Shown: positions 1 to 5,344 of the stretch, piece after piece | How the letters are laid out: every line of letters begins with the position of its first letter | Position numbering within the stretch: the first letter of the stretch is position 1 | Assembly (NCBI GenBank): GCA_050114795.1 | Contig: JASFRS010000164.1 | Span: forward strand, 1-5,384 | DNA: 5,384 nt | Reading direction: 5' to 3' | Source of the DNA: JASFRS01 sp050114795 | GTDB taxonomy: Bacteria > Pseudomonadota > Alphaproteobacteria > Sphingomonadales > CAKZYD01 | Position numbers and translations under genes: made by a program | The notes under the pieces: model-generated | Database searches by the model: none | What the model saw: only the letters and a program-made list of their open reading frames with translations | What the model was told of the DNA's origin: nothing

Positions 1-584
1 AAGTCCGTCATCTACAAAGAACCGAGGTGCTTGAGGCTGAGGAATATTTCTCACCAGGGCAAAAAGGCTCATCAGCCATGCCACATAAACGCAACCCAGT
101 ACTAACTGAAAATCTGACAGGCCTGGCGCGCATGGTTCGTGCCTATGCCATGCCTGCGATGGAAAATGTCGCATTGTGGCATGAGCGGGATATCTCCCAT
201 TCTTCTGTCGAGCGAATGATTGGACCAGATGCGACTATCACCCTGGACTTCGCCCTCGCCCGCCTGACGCAGGTGATGGACAAGCTTGTGGTGTATCCCG
301 AGCGCATGCAGGCCAATCTTGATAAAATGGGTGGCCTTATCCATTCGCAACGCGTGCTTTTAGCCCTAACGCAAGCGGGTATTTCCCGCGAGGATGCTTA
401 TCGTCTTGTTCAGCGTAATGCGATGAAAGTCTGGGAATCAGATGGAAGGCTCAGCCTTTTGGAGCTTTTGAAGCAGGATGAAGATGTGCGCACCGCTTTG
501 GACGAGAGCGCTTTGGAAAGCCTGTTCGATCTTGGCTACCACTTCAAACATGTCGATGTTATTTTCAACCGCGTGTTCAAGTAA
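1..584 (+). CDS. purB: Adenylosuccinate lyase, C-terminal part (5'-truncated by window edge)
   Basis: PurB cleaves fumarate from SAICAR and from adenylosuccinate, two steps of cytosolic purine synthesis. The frame is open from base 3 with no start codon, so the gene begins left of the window; the GTG at 27 is an internal valine, preceded in frame by VRHLQRTE. The visible 193 residues carry the fumarase/aspartase superfamily signature GSSAMPHKRNP (bases 66-98), the mobile loop with the catalytic serine. Next come the helical-bundle segment WHERDISHSSVER (about 177-215) and an ADSL_C-type C-terminal domain from about base 300 (KMGGLIHSQRVLLAL) to the typical ending KHVDVIFNRVFK. Full-length alphaproteobacterial PurB is about 430 residues, so a little under half is present. 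No frameshift is seen. It converges on the DUF6134-type gene, and a hairpin starts 6 nt after its stop codon. Identification is secure from the signature loop and the C-terminal motif. Confidence 0.97.
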   Translation, partial: VRHLQRTEVLEAEEYFSPGQKGSSAMPHKRNPVLTENLTGLARMVRAYAMPAMENVALWHERDISHSSVERMIGPDATITLDFALARLTQVMDKLVVYPERMQANLDKMGGLIHSQRVLLALTQAGISREDAYRLVQRNAMKVWESDGRLSLLELLKQDEDVRTALDESALESLFDLGYHFKHVDVIFNRVFK

Positions 585-614
585 AAAAATGGCGGCGAAG
601 TCATCTTCGCCGCC
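583..614. terminator. Hairpin between convergent genes; intrinsic terminator best formed on the minus strand
   Basis: The arms GGCGGCGAAG (591-600) and CTTCGCCGCC (605-614) pair perfectly over 10 bp around a 4-nt loop, TCAT. Seven A residues (583-589) lie just left of the stem, so a minus-strand transcript has the stem followed by one A and then seven U: a classical intrinsic terminator. On the plus strand the stem is followed by TCAAAGTATT, which is poor in U, so for purB it may act as a weak terminator or a 3'-end stabiliser. The A-run overlaps the purB stop codon (582-584). The hairpin lies 225 nt beyond the stop of the minus-strand DUF6134-type gene. A terminator function is likely; the assignment of strands is inferred. 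Confidence 0.7.
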
Positions 615-838
615 TCAAAGTATTCCCTAAAGACCCGCTCAGGCAAAAAGGACCATCAGGGATGGTTTTGGGGAAATATTCAAAAAACATTACCACTCAA
701 CCATGGATAGAGATGCAATCTTTGTGCCGAATTTTCAATTCAATGATTCCAATATGTTAAAGGAATAGCATTCGTCCGGATTTGAGATTCGTATCAGCAC
801 GATACAACCACGGTGTTTCAATTCAAGCCGGGACTTGC
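585..838. other. Convergent intergenic region (254 nt) without a convincing gene
   Basis: This stretch separates the stops of purB (+) and the DUF6134-type gene (-). Besides the hairpin at 591-614 it holds a weaker dyad, ACCATC (652-657) / GATGGT (661-666), with a 3-nt loop. On the minus strand that dyad is followed by CC and five T (complement of 645-649), so it could be a second, weak terminator for the minus-strand transcript. Further right are a 5-bp dyad (GTATC 791-795 / GATAC 801-805) and an 11-bp direct repeat TTTCAATTCAA (733-743 and 816-826), both probably chance in AT-rich DNA. A 21-codon frame at 703-768 has no ribosome binding site. I see no RNA gene here. Confidence 0.5.
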
Positions 839-1540
839 CTAGGCGTCTTCACGAAAATACTCAATATAATGCCCATCTTTTGTGAAGAGGCCGAGCTTTA
901 AAAAAGTCAGATTATCATCCACCCAGATACGATGCGTGACATCACCTGTTTCATCATAGGTGATCTCATAATAATCAGTTTCGATGGTGCGACCATCCAA
1001 CTCCAACTCCACTTTATCATGGGGATGAATAGTCGAAGGCTTTAAAAACCCCGATAAGGTATCAAGAAGCAGAACTGGACGCTCCTCCCCCACAAAAAGC
1101 GCTTGGGGAAATGTAAAACTTGTAGGCGTTAGCTCAGGCGGCGCAACCTCTTGCTTTCCATTGACAACCAGATTGAACCCATCTTCGTCATTTAAAGGGT
1201 TGACGCGCACATCAAACTGTCCGCTTTTGCGGTCCGTAAAGGCATGTAAATTCAAGAGTTTCCCGTCACTTGTCCATAATTCACTCGCCTGATGGTCCAT
1301 CTTAAAGGCAGTAATGAACGCGAATTTCACGCGAATGGAGAATGATATATCCACATGATAACGGCCTTGTTCATCCTGGGTGCGAACCACTCGATGATGA
1401 CCAATGGTCTTGCCTTTACGCTCAATCCGGTAGGTTATTGAACCTTCCTCAGACAAAGCAGCTGCAGAACTAATAACGGGCGCAGCCACGCTATTTCCAA
1501 TAAGCAACAGCAGTGCAGCCGTTATTATGCGCAACACCAT
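839..1540 (-). CDS. Exported DUF6134-type protein of unknown function
   Basis: A 233-residue protein with a Sec-type signal peptide: short basic start (MVLR), hydrophobic core at about 5-20 and small residues for cleavage (SVAA near 17-20, or SSAAA near 24-28). It is therefore probably periplasmic. The mature part is beta-rich and matches the DUF6134 pattern as I recall it: ITYRIERKGKTIGHHRV (35-51), a strand segment with VKFAFITAFKMDHQASELW (71-89), a polar T-x-x-x-G stretch (102-107), PTSFTFP (139-145), LLDTLSG (158-164), a run ending in YYEITYDETGDVTHRIWVDD (190-209), and DGHYIEYF at the end. Members are about 200-230 residues and have no known enzymatic role; no catalytic motif is apparent. 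The likely ribosome binding site is GGAGG (complement of 1544-1548), only 3 nt from the ATG. Codon 2 is GTG (1535-1537) at a more usual 6 nt, so either may initiate. It diverges from the four-gene operon and converges on purB. The family call is from memory of the motif pattern. Confidence 0.8.
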   Translation of the reverse strand: MVLRIITAALLLLIGNSVAAPVISSAAALSEEGSITYRIERKGKTIGHHRVVRTQDEQGRYHVDISFSIRVKFAFITAFKMDHQASELWTSDGKLLNLHAFTDRKSGQFDVRVNPLNDEDGFNLVVNGKQEVAPPELTPTSFTFPQALFVGEERPVLLLDTLSGFLKPSTIHPHDKVELELDGRTIETDYYEITYDETGDVTHRIWVDDNLTFLKLGLFTKDGHYIEYFREDA

Positions 1541-1615
1541 GAACCTCCAGGCCGCGGCTTTCAGAACCGCCTATTTACATTCAAGCCGCTTTTGCGACCC
1601 CGCACCCAATTTGCT

Positions 1616-1627
1616 TTGAAGCTTCAA
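1616..1627. repeat. 12-bp perfect palindrome TTGAAGCTTCAA
   Basis: A perfect self-complementary 12-mer lies 76 bp upstream of the DUF6134-type start, where a dimeric regulator could bind. It has no loop, so it is better seen as a possible DNA operator than as an RNA hairpin. The regulator is unknown, and a chance occurrence is possible. Confidence 0.3.
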
Positions 1628-1733
1628 GGATTATTGTCTGCAAATCAAGATGTCTATTCTAAGACTGTCGATTTTTGATTAACCCATCCCGCAATGGGGC
1701 TCCTCACTCACCTCATGGAAACCACTTAACATT

Positions 1734-1755
1734 CTGCTCAATCGATCGTGAGCAG
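1734..1755. repeat. Inverted repeat with 7-bp arms, candidate operator
   Basis: The arms CTGCTCA (1734-1740) and TGAGCAG (1749-1755) are perfectly complementary around an 8-nt spacer, ATCGATCG. The centre-to-centre spacing is 15 bp, about one and a half helical turns. No T-run follows, so it is not an intrinsic terminator. It lies midway in the divergent region and its right arm overlaps the first plus-strand GTGAG motif. An operator role is inferred only from position and symmetry. Confidence 0.35.
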
Positions 1756-1903
1756 CCAAGCGACATTCGTGAGTATATATTTGTGAGAATTACGGTATAA
1801 GCCACTGTTGGGCGGAAATATTTGATTGGCTGCTTGGACTGAATTGGACAATGAACGAACTGAAAACGGCATAAAGACCAGGATCGTTCCAAATCAAGCC
1901 TAG

Positions 1904-1908
1904 GGTGA
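1904..1908 (+). promoter_or_regulatory. Ribosome binding site GGTGA deciding a GTG start
   Basis: GGTGA can pair with the 3' end of 16S rRNA and lies 7 nt before the GTG at 1916. The codon directly before that GTG is TAA (1913-1915), so translation in this frame cannot begin further upstream. The next in-frame ATG, at 1958, has no comparable site. Confidence 0.6.
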
Positions 1909-1915
1909 GAGTTAA

Positions 1916-2797
1916 GTGCACATCGATAATTATATTCAACTAAAATATGGGCATGTCATGCAGGTCGGCCCGGACGTAACCCGGGTCTTGGCGGCCAACC
2001 CCAAACCGCTGACATTTCGCGGGACCAATAGCTATATCATCGGGCGGGAAACTGTATCGATTCTCGATCCCGGCCCCGACATGGCAGAACATATAGACGC
2101 CGTTATGGAGGCCGTTAACGGTCGTAAAGTCGCTTTTATTTTCGTCACACATAGTCATGTTGACCATAGCGGTGCTGCGGAGATATTAAGCACGCTGACA
2201 GGCGCTGAGGTTTTGGGCTATGGCGCACTACCAGCCATCAAACCAAATGACTGCGTCGAAAATGATTATCACCTTGATTTTCAACCTCATCGCTGCCTTA
2301 GCGATGGCGAAGAAGTCCATTTTGGCGGTATGACGATCGAAGCCATTCACACGCCTGGCCACTTTCCAAACCATTTATGTTATGCCTTAAAAGGTACCGA
2401 CATTTTATTTAGTGGCGATCATGTTCTAGGTTGGGCATCAACTGTTGTCGCACCGCCTATTGGCAAGATGTGCGCCTATATTGAATCGCTTGAGAAGTTG
2501 AATGCGCGTGATGAGAAGGTTTTCTTGCCAGGTCACGGCCCCATCATTTCAAAACCGAAAGAAGTCCTGCGTAAATTAATCGATCATCGTTATGAGCGGG
2601 AAAATCAGGTTTTGGCCTGCTTATCCGCCGGAATGACGGAAATCGAAGATATTGTACACAAGCTCTATACGGAAATTGATGAAGGACTTTTTGTTCCAGC
2701 GTGCAAATCCGTTGAAGCACATATATTACATTTAAAGAAACGTGGACTTTTGTCGAACCGATCCCATGAAACTGCCGCTCGTATCGCAAATGCCTAA
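1916..2797 (+). CDS. MBL-fold metallo-hydrolase, LACTB2-like, with C-terminal winged helix
   Basis: A 293-residue cytosolic metallo-beta-lactamase-fold hydrolase. All metal ligands are visible: the HxHxDH motif THSHVDHSG (His79, His81, Asp83, His84), TPGH (His149), SGDH (Asp168) and LPGHGP (His207). This predicts a two-zinc site. The N-terminal strands read NPKPLTFRGTNSYIIG (28-43) and ILDPGPD (49-55), as in the LACTB2 branch. After HRYEREN (224-230) a short domain (about 230-282) fits the beta-lactamase-associated winged helix. Human LACTB2 is an endoribonuclease, so RNA is one possible substrate; bacterial relatives are mostly uncharacterised and thioesters or phosphodiesters are equally possible. 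The GTG start is fixed by the preceding in-frame stop and supported by N-terminal residues that resemble the family. It is the first gene of the operon; its end overlaps the hydrolase start. Fold and metal site are certain, substrate is not. Confidence 0.9.
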   Translation: MHIDNYIQLKYGHVMQVGPDVTRVLAANPKPLTFRGTNSYIIGRETVSILDPGPDMAEHIDAVMEAVNGRKVAFIFVTHSHVDHSGAAEILSTLTGAEVLGYGALPAIKPNDCVENDYHLDFQPHRCLSDGEEVHFGGMTIEAIHTPGHFPNHLCYALKGTDILFSGDHVLGWASTVVAPPIGKMCAYIESLEKLNARDEKVFLPGHGPIISKPKEVLRKLIDHRYERENQVLACLSAGMTEIEDIVHKLYTEIDEGLFVPACKSVEAHILHLKKRGLLSNRSHETAARIANA

Positions 2798-3632
2798 GTG
2801 GCTCCGTTGGATCGCTAGCGCAGCTCTGCTAGCGTTCCTTGCCGCCTGTTCTAATAAGATCAGCGATGAGGATCTGGCACGGCAGAACTTTGTACGCGGT
2901 TATGTTCAAGCACCTAGCGGGCACAGCATAAGCTATATTCAAGGTGGCACCCCATCTGGTCGACGCATCATATTTGTCCATGGCACCCCCGGATCTGCTG
3001 ATGGCTGGCTGGATACCATGAAACAGGCTCCCGCCGGTTTTGAAGTCATTGCGATTGACCGCCCGGGTTTTGGCGAAACGACGCCACATGATGCTGTAAC
3101 ATCGTTAATGACACAAGCATCAGCCATCGAACCGTTTTTAGATACACCCAATGGCATTAAGCCTATAGTTGTCGGACACTCACTTGGTGGCCCTGTTGTT
3201 GCAGCAGCAGCGGTCCTTTACGAGGATCGTATCGCAGGCCTAGTCATCGCTGCCGGGGCATTGGACCCAGGGTTGGAAAAAACCCATCCATTACAATATG
3301 TTGGTGCTGCTCCTCCCATTCGTTGGCTGTTGCCACGGGCCATTCGCAATGCAAATACTGAGTTGATGGCCCTTAAAGATGAGCTAGAGCTTTTAGAAAC
3401 GAAATTAGACCAACTGCATATTCCCATTGAAATTGTCCATGGCACGAAAGATGACTTAGTTCCTTATGATAATGTGGCATTCATGGAAGGCCATTTTCAA
3501 AACGTGCGTAATCTGAGCGTTGATACATTGGATGGGGTCAATCATTTCCTGCCTTGGAATTCAATGGACCATCTATGGCTGGCCATACAAAGGCTGGACA
3601 AAAAGCGCAGTGTCTCGTCAGATAAGCCATGA
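2790..3632 (+). CDS. Alpha/beta-hydrolase lipoprotein
   Basis: A 280-residue serine hydrolase with a lipoprotein signal: a basic start (MPKWLR), a hydrophobic core and the lipobox LAAC, with the lipidated cysteine at 20. Ser at +2 rather than Asp suggests sorting to the outer membrane, so it probably acts in the periplasm. Hydrolase motifs are the oxyanion-loop HGTPG (64-68), the IDRPGFGET strand-turn (89-97), the nucleophile elbow GHSLGG (Ser131), HGTKDDLVP with the acid (Asp221, possibly Asp222), and GVNHFLPW with the catalytic His252. Its substrate (ester, lipid or amide) cannot be told. ATG 2790 was chosen because it gives a compact signal peptide and overlaps the upstream stop by 8 nt. 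ATG 2766 (288 residues, 32-nt overlap) and GTG 2742 are alternatives; none has a clear ribosome site, so translation is probably coupled. Its stop overlaps the DedA-like start as ATGA. Confidence 0.88.
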   Translation: MPKWLRWIASAALLAFLAACSNKISDEDLARQNFVRGYVQAPSGHSISYIQGGTPSGRRIIFVHGTPGSADGWLDTMKQAPAGFEVIAIDRPGFGETTPHDAVTSLMTQASAIEPFLDTPNGIKPIVVGHSLGGPVVAAAAVLYEDRIAGLVIAAGALDPGLEKTHPLQYVGAAPPIRWLLPRAIRNANTELMALKDELELLETKLDQLHIPIEIVHGTKDDLVPYDNVAFMEGHFQNVRNLSVDTLDGVNHFLPWNSMDHLWLAIQRLDKKRSVSSDKP

Positions 3633-4213
3633 CTGAATTCGCCCAAATCACTGCAGGACTTGCAGAACAGTCTGCTGGTTCGCCATGGTTATTGTTCCTG
3701 CTCATCATTGGCACAACCTTCATATTGGAAGATGCAGCAACCATTGGTGCCGCGCTTTTTGCTGCAGACGGCACAGTTTCCCCACAACTTGCAGTCGCTG
3801 CGCTGTTCGCGGGAATAGCATTAGGTGATTTGGGGCTATACTGGCTAGGGCGTTATGCTGCCACGCATAAATGGGCCAGGAAATGGGTCGACGGCAAACG
3901 GGGGCAGGACATCGCTCATTGGGCGCAACGCCGCACTTGGTCTATGGTTTTCGCCTCTCGATTTGTGCCTGGACTACGACTTCCAACATATGTGGGCGCA
4001 GGGTTTTTGAAGGCACCCTTTCTTCAATTCACCATAGCCGTTCTAGCGGCAACAGCTATTTGGACAAGCCTTTTATTTGGCATTGTCTATTATCTGGGTG
4101 AAACTGTATTGAACGAATTAGGTCCATGGAAATGGGCCGTGGGCGCTGTTTTGATCCTGACCATTTTCTTGGTCGAACGGCGTATTGCGAAAAGCAGGAA
4201 AACAAATTCATGA
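3629..4213 (+). CDS. DedA/VTT-superfamily integral membrane protein
   Basis: A 194-residue polytopic inner-membrane protein. The family includes lipid translocases, for example bacterial undecaprenyl-phosphate flippases and eukaryotic VMP1/TMEM41B scramblases. Hydrophobic segments lie at about 19-46, 52-74, 129-156 and 166-183. Conserved marks are the re-entrant-loop acid in FILEDAATIG (Glu34, Asp35), the segment GDLGLYWLGR (66-75) and the amphipathic motif ASRFVPGLRLPTYVGAGF (109-126) with the RFxPGxR core. It lacks the proline-rich PxPxE loop of typical DedA proteins after the first acid, so it belongs to a divergent subgroup. The end is basic (VERRIAKSRK), probably cytosolic. The start at ATG 3629 overlaps the previous stop by 4 nt without its own ribosome site, pointing to translational coupling; its own stop overlaps the next start in the same way. 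The fold is well supported; the transported lipid is unknown. Confidence 0.87.
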   Translation: MTEFAQITAGLAEQSAGSPWLLFLLIIGTTFILEDAATIGAALFAADGTVSPQLAVAALFAGIALGDLGLYWLGRYAATHKWARKWVDGKRGQDIAHWAQRRTWSMVFASRFVPGLRLPTYVGAGFLKAPFLQFTIAVLAATAIWTSLLFGIVYYLGETVLNELGPWKWAVGAVLILTIFLVERRIAKSRKTNS

Positions 4214-5325
4214 CCATTGCCAATCCGACATTGGGCATTCCACATGCAGGCCTTCCCCCACTTGATTTAGACGGTCCTGCTTTTTCCCGCTTTGAGCTTA
4301 TGAACCCGCTTTTATTTTACGCGCCTGTATTGGGTTATGCGTTAACGCTAATGCTTAGACATCGTTCCATCACTTTGCCGACCATCGCGAACCCTAAGAT
4401 TTTCGCAGGCGGGGTTGTCGGCGAACATAAGAGCCAAGTCATGGACTTAGCCGGGTCTGAAGCACAGAAATGGATCGCACCCTATGTCGCATTTCCTGTT
4501 TGTGGGGCAAGTGACGAGCGCCTTCAGCAAGCGCACAACCAATTAAAATCCAAAGGCATTGATTTCCCCTTTGTTGCAAAGCCAGACAGCGGCTTACGCG
4601 GCGCTGGTGTGCAAATGATAAAGGATGAAGCTGCGCTGCAATCCTATCTGGATAAATTCCCAGAAAATCATTCGCTCGTTCTGCAAGCGCTTGTGCCTTT
4701 CGAAGCTGAGGCTGGTATATTTTATGTACGCAAACCCGGTGCCCAAAAAGGCGAGATATTTTCCATTACCTTGAAATATGCACCTTATATTTTTGGGGAC
4801 GGCAAAAGCACGCTCAAAGAACTGATTTTGGCTGATGAGCGCGCCGCAGAAATTTCAGATATTTACCTGGAACGCCATAAGGCAGAATTGCAGCGCGTGC
4901 TGTCGCCCGGTGAAGCCTTTAAACTCGTATTTGCCGGTAACCATTGTAAAGGCGCTATATTCCGCAACGGCACGCATCTTGTAACGGATGCCATGCTGGA
5001 CAGGTTCGATGCCATATCCCGCGATGTTGACGAGTTTTATTTTGGCCGTTTTGACATTCGCTTTCATTCAGTAGAGACACTGCAACGGGGCGAAGATTTT
5101 CAAATCGTAGAGATCAACGGTACAGGCAGTGAAGCCACCCATATCTGGGACCGATCCATGACCTTGAAAGAAGCCTATCGCACCTTATTCAAACAATGGC
5201 GCATAGCCTACGAGATCGGGGCAGAAAACCGCAAACGTGGCTTTAAAACGACGGGATTGTTTGAGATTTTTCGCGCCTGGAAAGCGGAATTGGACCGCGG
5301 TGCGAATTACCCAACAACAATGTAA
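4210..5325 (+). CDS. ATP-grasp ligase-like protein with hydrophobic N-terminal segment
   Basis: A 371-residue ATP-grasp protein of the sort often labelled D-alanine--D-alanine ligase-like or carboxylate-amine ligase. ATP-grasp ligases activate a carboxylate as an acyl phosphate and join it to an amine or other nucleophile. Visible marks are FVAKPDSGLRGAGV (121-134) with Lys124 and the glycine-rich loop, the hinge segment LQALVPFEAEAGIFYVR (158-174), the GDGKSTLKELI loop (196-206), NHCKG (244-248), GRFDIRF (279-285), and the Mg-binding EINGTGSE (Glu301, Asn303). The N-terminal part is not that of Ddl: it has a hydrophobic segment (about 33-48, PLLFYAPVLGYALTLM) that may touch the membrane, then LPTIANPKI and GEHKS. 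ATG 4210 overlaps the DedA-like stop as ATGA; AGGA at 4196-4199 is a distant ribosome site. Upstream in-frame extension to 4126 would overlap DedA by 88 nt and is unlikely. I give no ddl symbol because the substrate is unknown and real Ddl N-terminal motifs are absent. Confidence 0.85.
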   Translation: MTIANPTLGIPHAGLPPLDLDGPAFSRFELMNPLLFYAPVLGYALTLMLRHRSITLPTIANPKIFAGGVVGEHKSQVMDLAGSEAQKWIAPYVAFPVCGASDERLQQAHNQLKSKGIDFPFVAKPDSGLRGAGVQMIKDEAALQSYLDKFPENHSLVLQALVPFEAEAGIFYVRKPGAQKGEIFSITLKYAPYIFGDGKSTLKELILADERAAEISDIYLERHKAELQRVLSPGEAFKLVFAGNHCKGAIFRNGTHLVTDAMLDRFDAISRDVDEFYFGRFDIRFHSVETLQRGEDFQIVEINGTGSEATHIWDRSMTLKEAYRTLFKQWRIAYEIGAENRKRGFKTTGLFEIFRAWKAELDRGANYPTTM

Positions 5326-5344
5326 TTCGCACCGCTGATTTTTT
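5297..5344 (+). terminator. Strong intrinsic terminator overlapping the end of the ATP-grasp gene
   Basis: The arms GCGGTGCGAATTAC (5297-5310) and GTAATTCGCACCGC (5322-5335) pair perfectly over 14 bp around an 11-nt loop, and are followed by TGA and six T (5339-5344). The left arm and loop are inside the coding sequence, and the TAA stop (5323-5325) sits in the right arm. It closes the four-gene operon. On the opposite strand the hairpin lies just past the thiolase stop but is not followed by a T-run, so it would be a weaker terminator there. Confidence 0.9.

Larger units (their letters stand above)
1541..1915. promoter_or_regulatory. Divergent intergenic control region (375 nt)
   Basis: This is the only non-coding DNA upstream of both the minus-strand DUF6134-type gene and the plus-strand operon, so it should carry both promoters. 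I find no gene in it. Visible elements, left to right, are the minus-strand GGAGG ribosome site (1544-1548), a 12-bp palindrome (1616-1627), CTCAC twice (1703-1711), a dyad (1734-1755), and GTGAG three times (1748-1787). A TATAAG that could be a -10 lies at 1796-1801 without a good -35. TTGGAC occurs twice, 10 bp apart (1834-1839 and 1844-1849), and either copy could be part of a -35; the best partner for the second, CATAAA (1870-1875), lies 20 bp away, which is too far. The plus-strand ribosome site GGTGA is at 1904-1908. No promoter is certain: none has a well-spaced -35/-10 pair. Confidence 0.55.

Noticed and set aside
703..768. A 21-codon ATG frame in the purB/DUF6134 intergenic region
   Set aside because: No ribosome binding site, no recognisable sequence, and a length expected by chance.
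733..826. Two copies of TTTCAATTCAA (733-743 and 816-826)
   Set aside because: Low-complexity AT-rich repeat with no third copy and no regular structure around it.
1679..1730. TTAA elements at 1679-1682 and 1726-1729 as a CtrA binding site
   Set aside because: The two are 47 bp apart, and neither has the TTAA-N7-TTAA arrangement needed for a CtrA box.
2544..3774. Several antisense open frames of 70-90 codons opposite the operon
   Set aside because: They mirror the codon structure of the plus-strand genes, lack ribosome sites and show no family features.
3871..4101. A 76-codon frame inside the DedA-like gene
   Set aside because: Out-of-frame shadow of a well-supported membrane protein; its product has no recognisable motif.
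4126..4209. Upstream extension of the ATP-grasp frame to a GTG at 4126
   Set aside because: It would overlap the DedA-like gene by 88 nt and add residues unlike the family; ATG 4210 gives the usual ATGA overlap.
4210..5325. Naming the ATP-grasp gene ddl
   Set aside because: The N-terminal Ddl motifs are absent and the gene lies outside any peptidoglycan cluster in this window.
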